The position numbers and the translations under genes were made by a program. From positions 1 through 27,273 of the IMG/VR virus record IMGVR_UViG_3300026184_000139: a stretch of DNA of 27,273 nt; one strand, written 5' to 3'. Below, piece by piece: positions 23,904 through 27,273 of this stretch (positions within the stretch are counted from its first letter, which is position 1; every line of letters begins with the position of its first letter). Below the pieces are notes generated by a model. The model ran no database searches. It was given only the letters and a program-made list of their open reading frames with translations, and was not told the DNA's origin. This DNA is from a virus.

Positions 23904-23919
23904 GAGTTTAAGGTAAATT

Positions 23920-24984
23920 ATGGCGAACACATTTAAATTATTTGACCCAGAAGATATTGTAACTATTAAAAAAGAAGTAACTAAAGGTGTATTTACTGGG
24001 AATGCATCTGAATTAACATCTTTTTTTACTGGTTCGGAGGCTGATGAAACTGGTTCTTTGGGTAGAGCAAATTATCATTTGGATGTATATCAAACAGGGA
24101 GTACATTATCTACAGCTGCAGTACAATTTTCATTAAGTTATGGAAATTATTATGGATACGGTTCACCAGCTTTATCTACTGATAGTAGTTCTAGATTACC
24201 AACACAAGCAGTTTATAAACAATATTCAAATACATTACTTCCTGTTGGTACTGATAAATTTACTTTTTATACAGGTTCTACAGCAGACGGTCATACTTCT
24301 GATGATGCTTTTATAATTAATTTCAGTAGAGCTAGAATTAAAGAGAGATTGGATGCGGGTAATTTTGAATTGCATGTAAGTGGAGCTAATGGAGTATTTA
24401 AATTTGTAGATGATTCATTGGATATATCTAATCCTACAATTGAACCAGGTGGAGTTGTTTATAATTTGGGTAGTGGTTCAATTGATACCTCTACTACAGG
24501 TTCTGATATTACAACTTATACAGCATCAAATGGAGAAGGATATGGTAAAATTTATCCTGAAAGTGGTGTTGTTATTCTTAATCCATCTGCTATAGCGGAT
24601 ACTATTGGAAATGTTGGTTCTGTAGATATATCTGGTTCAACCTCACATACATCAGTTGGTGTTTATGAAAATCTTCATTATGATTTTTATGATAGTTTAG
24701 TTGGAGGTGCTTATATAAAAGCAAGAAGTTCTGAAAATGTAAGTTCTCAAAATTTCTTTGTTAGAGTTAGAAATACTGAATTTAATTTCTCCAATAATCC
24801 AACTTACGTAACTGGTTCGGATAATCAAATTATTGATGATTTATACAATGAACCTGTTACGTATATATCTACAGTTGGATTGTATAATGATAATAATGAA
24901 TTGTTAGCTGTTGCGAAAGTAAGTAAACCTATACTGAATGGCAGGGATTCAGAATCATTAGTAAAAATAAAAGTAGACTTTTAA
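23920..24984 (+). CDS. Virion protein, short paralogue without the inserted domain (354 aa)
   Basis: A 354-residue, Ser/Thr/Gly-rich beta protein. The start contains FKLFDPEDIVTIKKEVTKG. The C-terminal block is EFNFSNNPTYVTGSDNQI followed by YISTVGLYNDNNELLAVAKV and a short strand. The protein at 25390-26763 carries the same block (EFNYSTN, then TVGFYNDIGDLLAVGKL), so the two are paralogues or share a terminal domain. Many TGS and SGS turns suggest a repetitive beta structure, as in fibres or decoration proteins. A ribosome-binding-like AAGGTAA lies 4-10 bases upstream of the ATG. Exact place in the virion unknown. Confidence 0.65.
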   Translation: MANTFKLFDPEDIVTIKKEVTKGVFTGNASELTSFFTGSEADETGSLGRANYHLDVYQTGSTLSTAAVQFSLSYGNYYGYGSPALSTDSSSRLPTQAVYKQYSNTLLPVGTDKFTFYTGSTADGHTSDDAFIINFSRARIKERLDAGNFELHVSGANGVFKFVDDSLDISNPTIEPGGVVYNLGSGSIDTSTTGSDITTYTASNGEGYGKIYPESGVVILNPSAIADTIGNVGSVDISGSTSHTSVGVYENLHYDFYDSLVGGAYIKARSSENVSSQNFFVRVRNTEFNFSNNPTYVTGSDNQIIDDLYNEPVTYISTVGLYNDNNELLAVAKVSKPILNGRDSESLVKIKVDF

Positions 24985-24986
24985 TT

Positions 24987-25376
24987 ATGGCATTTAATTT
25001 AAAAAAATATTTAACGGAAAATAAATTAACAGATATATCCAAACGATTGGACGAAGTTCATCCAAAAGTAAAAGAGGCTGAAAAAAGATATAAGGATTGG
25101 AAAAACCTAGGCGGGGAAGTTAGAATAGACGGTAAAATAACAAAGATGGTTCCTAGAGGAGTTTATAATGTTGTTGAATCTGATGGAGGAGGTATGTATG
25201 ATTATCCCAAATTTACTATAAGAGTAACAGAAAAAATGGATCCTTATAATTTAGCATTACAAATGGCAGAGGCATTTGGTTATATATCTTCTTGGAATTA
25301 TATTGCATTGGAGAAATCTAATAATTCTCCAAAAAATCCATCTTTTCCGTTAAAACAAACATCATTAAATTTGTAA
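24987..25376 (+). CDS. Unknown small protein between the two paralogues (129 aa)
   Basis: A 129-residue protein. It starts with MAFNLKKYLTENKLTDISK, similar to the short N-terminal helix seen on several small proteins of marine T4-like phages. A charged helix follows (HPKVKEAEKRYKDWKNLGG), then a beta part (VRIDGKITKMVPRGVYNVVE), KFTIRVTEKMDPYNLALQMA and a polar tail. It sits 2 bases after one paralogue and 13 before the other. A virion minor protein or an assembly factor for the adjacent proteins is possible; no family is recognised. Confidence 0.65.
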   Translation: MAFNLKKYLTENKLTDISKRLDEVHPKVKEAEKRYKDWKNLGGEVRIDGKITKMVPRGVYNVVESDGGGMYDYPKFTIRVTEKMDPYNLALQMAEAFGYISSWNYIALEKSNNSPKNPSFPLKQTSLNL

Positions 25377-25389
25377 TTTATAATGATAC

Positions 25390-26763
25390 ATGAAAGCATT
25401 AAAACCAGGAGATTTTACAAGAACTGATGTTGAAACCAATAAGCAGTTTACATTAACAGAAACTAGTAGTTTATTAACTTATCTTCAAGGTAGAAAATTC
25501 TCTGGCTCTTTTTACACTGGAAGCTCATCTAAATTTAATGATGTGTATGAAGGACCTTTTTATGGTTCTGTAAAATCTCAATTTTACTTAGAAGATTATA
25601 AACCACAAACAACACAGTCTTTGGGGGATTTTATTGGTGTTATTCAAGTTTCTCAAAATGCGTTTGATGAAAAAATTAAAGAAGGTTCTGTTTCATTAGT
25701 TTCATCATCTGTAACATTTTTAGATGATTCTCAAGGAAATTTATATTTGAGTGGTTCGGAAAGTACTAAAATAGGAAATGTATTCTATGAATTTGGAACT
25801 ATAGTTATAACTGATACAGGTTCGTACCAAAATGTTGGTTCAGGTTCATTCGAATTAACATTCAGAGCAACTCATATCAAAACGGAATTAAATTTCTCTG
25901 CTACTGTTTTACCAAATGAATTTAATTATTCAACAAACAAATCAGCAAGAATCAACGGAAAAACAACATTAGTTAGACCGAGATTTGAATATGATATTTC
26001 AGAAGTTAGTAGTTCGTATGGAGAAACTATAACATCTCAAAGTATTATACCTGAATTTTTTGGTATATATCCTAGAGATAGAGTGAAGAAAACATATATT
26101 ACTAATTATGTTTTACGCTCGACTCCAAATGTTAGTAGTAGTGATTGGGTTGAGAATGATGGGACTGGTTCTATGCAAGAAACATTAAATGCAGCTGCAC
26201 CTCCGCTATCGGGTAGTTGGTCTACATCTGCAAGTGCTTATATTTATTCTGGTTCCCAGAAAAATTTATTACAAGCTAATTTAGGTAGGGTGTGGAAAGA
26301 TAATGAACCCTTTGCAGTTAGTTTATATGTAAAATCAGATCAAACGGGTTCGGAATTATCTATAGATGTATCTGAGGATGAATCACAAAATATAACTGTA
26401 GGAACAGATTGGACTAGAATTCAATACACATCAAGCGGGAAAAATCCAGCAAGAGGTGATTATAGTGATGCGGATATTCAACTAATAACTGAAAATGCTA
26501 CATTTTATTTATGGGGTTTTCAAGTTGAATATGGTTCTACAGTTCATGATTTTGTGGAAACTACTGGTTCGATGGCAACTACAATATCATCATCAAATGT
26601 TGTTAGAAATATTGGGCCTGATGCTCCTAGATTAACACCATATGCTACTACAGTTGGATTTTATAATGATATTGGAGATTTATTAGCAGTTGGAAAATTG
26701 GCATCTCCTACACCAATACCTGATGATTTTCCTATAACATTTAAAAGTAGAATTGATATATAA
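25390..26763 (+). CDS. Virion protein, long paralogue with an inserted carbohydrate-binding-like domain (457 aa)
   Basis: A 457-residue beta-rich protein. Residues up to about 185 form the first part, ending in FRATHIKTELNFSAT and NEFNYSTN. The last 40 residues (TVGFYNDIGDLLAVGKL and after) match the end of the 23920 protein. Between them, about 230 residues have no counterpart there. The second half of this insert (about 250-400) looks like a jelly-roll carbohydrate-binding module: FAVSLYVKSDQTGSELSIDV, TDWTRIQYTSSG, then FYLWGFQVEYGSTVHDFVET, the usual closing pattern of such modules in tail fibres. It may be a host-recognition protein. The GIY-YIG gene follows after 3 bases. Confidence 0.7.
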   Translation: MKALKPGDFTRTDVETNKQFTLTETSSLLTYLQGRKFSGSFYTGSSSKFNDVYEGPFYGSVKSQFYLEDYKPQTTQSLGDFIGVIQVSQNAFDEKIKEGSVSLVSSSVTFLDDSQGNLYLSGSESTKIGNVFYEFGTIVITDTGSYQNVGSGSFELTFRATHIKTELNFSATVLPNEFNYSTNKSARINGKTTLVRPRFEYDISEVSSSYGETITSQSIIPEFFGIYPRDRVKKTYITNYVLRSTPNVSSSDWVENDGTGSMQETLNAAAPPLSGSWSTSASAYIYSGSQKNLLQANLGRVWKDNEPFAVSLYVKSDQTGSELSIDVSEDESQNITVGTDWTRIQYTSSGKNPARGDYSDADIQLITENATFYLWGFQVEYGSTVHDFVETTGSMATTISSSNVVRNIGPDAPRLTPYATTVGFYNDIGDLLAVGKLASPTPIPDDFPITFKSRIDI

Positions 26764-26766
26764 GTT

Positions 26767-27249
26767 ATGAGTAATTGGAAATATAAAGGAAAAGTTATTA
26801 AAGAATTAGATGATATGCCAGATGAAGTATTTGGGTTCATTTATAGAGTCACACATAAACCAAGCGGAAAAAAATATTTAGGTAGAAAACAATTAATATA
26901 TGAACGTAAACGAAAGATTGGTAAACGAGAAACAAAACGTTTAAAAGAAGAAAAAAAAGAAGCTGGTGAAGATCATTGGTGGATAGTTCCTAAATATAAA
27001 TATGTTAAAAAGGAATCGGATTGGAAATCTTATTATGGTTCTGCCGAAGATATTCAAAAATTATTAGAAAAAGATGGAGAAGATGCCTTTGATAGAGAAA
27101 TTTTGGATTTTGCTTATCACAAAAAACAATTGAATTATAAAGAAGTTAAATTGTTGTTTGAGCAAAACGTTTTGGAAGATGATTTATATATAAACTCAAA
27201 TATTCAAGGTAAATTTTATCCAAAAGATGCATTAGACCAAATTGAGTAA
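26767..27249 (+). CDS. GIY-YIG nuclease-like protein (160 aa)
   Basis: A 160-residue protein. The GIY-YIG core reads GFIYRVTHKPSGKKYLGRKQ (residues 23-42), with Y26 and Y37-L-G39 as the two motifs and R40 close by. A basic insert (RKRKIGKRETKRLKEEKKE) follows, then DWKSYYGSAEDIQKLL, AFDREILDFAY and LNYKEVKLLFEQNVL, where E126 could be the metal-binding Glu. This matches the Seg/I-TevI-type nuclease layout, without an obvious separate DNA-binding domain beyond the basic insert. It lies at the end of the structural operon, on the same strand and only 3 bases after the previous gene. It may be a homing enzyme or a domesticated nuclease. Confidence 0.75.
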   Translation: MSNWKYKGKVIKELDDMPDEVFGFIYRVTHKPSGKKYLGRKQLIYERKRKIGKRETKRLKEEKKEAGEDHWWIVPKYKYVKKESDWKSYYGSAEDIQKLLEKDGEDAFDREILDFAYHKKQLNYKEVKLLFEQNVLEDDLYINSNIQGKFYPKDALDQIE

Positions 27250-27273
27250 AAATTGATTTTTTATTCATCCTAT

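Noticed and set aside
1-27273. Stop-codon reassignment as in some huge phages
   Set aside because: TAA, TAG (425, 478) and TGA (7647, 12636) all end genes at sensible places and no gene is interrupted by a recoded stop.

Overview
The window is a strongly AT-rich, densely packed piece of a large tailed-phage (myovirus) genome of the T4-like type. The evidence is a late-gene sigma factor of the gp55 kind (9797-10507), a gp5-like spike protein, a gp25-like baseplate wedge protein, a gp6/Baseplate_J-like wedge protein and a long run of large virion proteins, all on the plus strand with 1-4 base overlaps or very short gaps. Stops are TAA, TAG and TGA, so the standard code fits. Most start codons lack a clear Shine-Dalgarno sequence and sit behind A/T-rich leaders, and the tag encoded by the phage tmRNA begins with Gly. 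Both would fit a Bacteroidota host, but this is inference; several promoter-like sites look like ordinary sigma70 sites (TTGACA - 17 - TAAGAT).

Layout. 1-1314: the 3' end of an unknown Cys-rich gene, an odd tRNA-like element with a CAU anticodon loop, and a minus-strand homing endonuclease whose 3' end runs into that element. 1322-2210: a promoter, two small membrane proteins and a complete one-piece tmRNA with its own terminator. 2255-4972: a His/Asp repeat protein and a CobT-like metallopeptidase/VWA protein. 5028-8346: small, mostly unrecognised genes ending in an HD-domain phosphohydrolase and a strong terminator. 8394-9555: a four-helix membrane protein with a coiled coil, then a 247-base noncoding stretch holding a long inverted repeat. 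9556-12636: small membrane protein, gp55-like sigma factor, unknown acidic protein, spike protein and a coiled-coil protein. 12705-27249: the baseplate/virion operon, ending with a GIY-YIG nuclease-like gene.

How it fits together. The sigma factor would direct late transcription of the structural operon that follows it. The spike, gp25-like and gp6-like proteins build the baseplate. The downstream proteins carry jelly-roll, LamG-like and carbohydrate-binding-like modules, which suggests host-surface contact. The tmRNA and tRNA-like element form a small translation-support island next to a mobile endonuclease. The most striking non-standard items are the phage tmRNA (tag GNENFALAA), the HSD-repeat protein, the inverted repeat before the sigma-factor operon, and a carbohydrate-binding-like domain inserted into one of two paralogous virion proteins.
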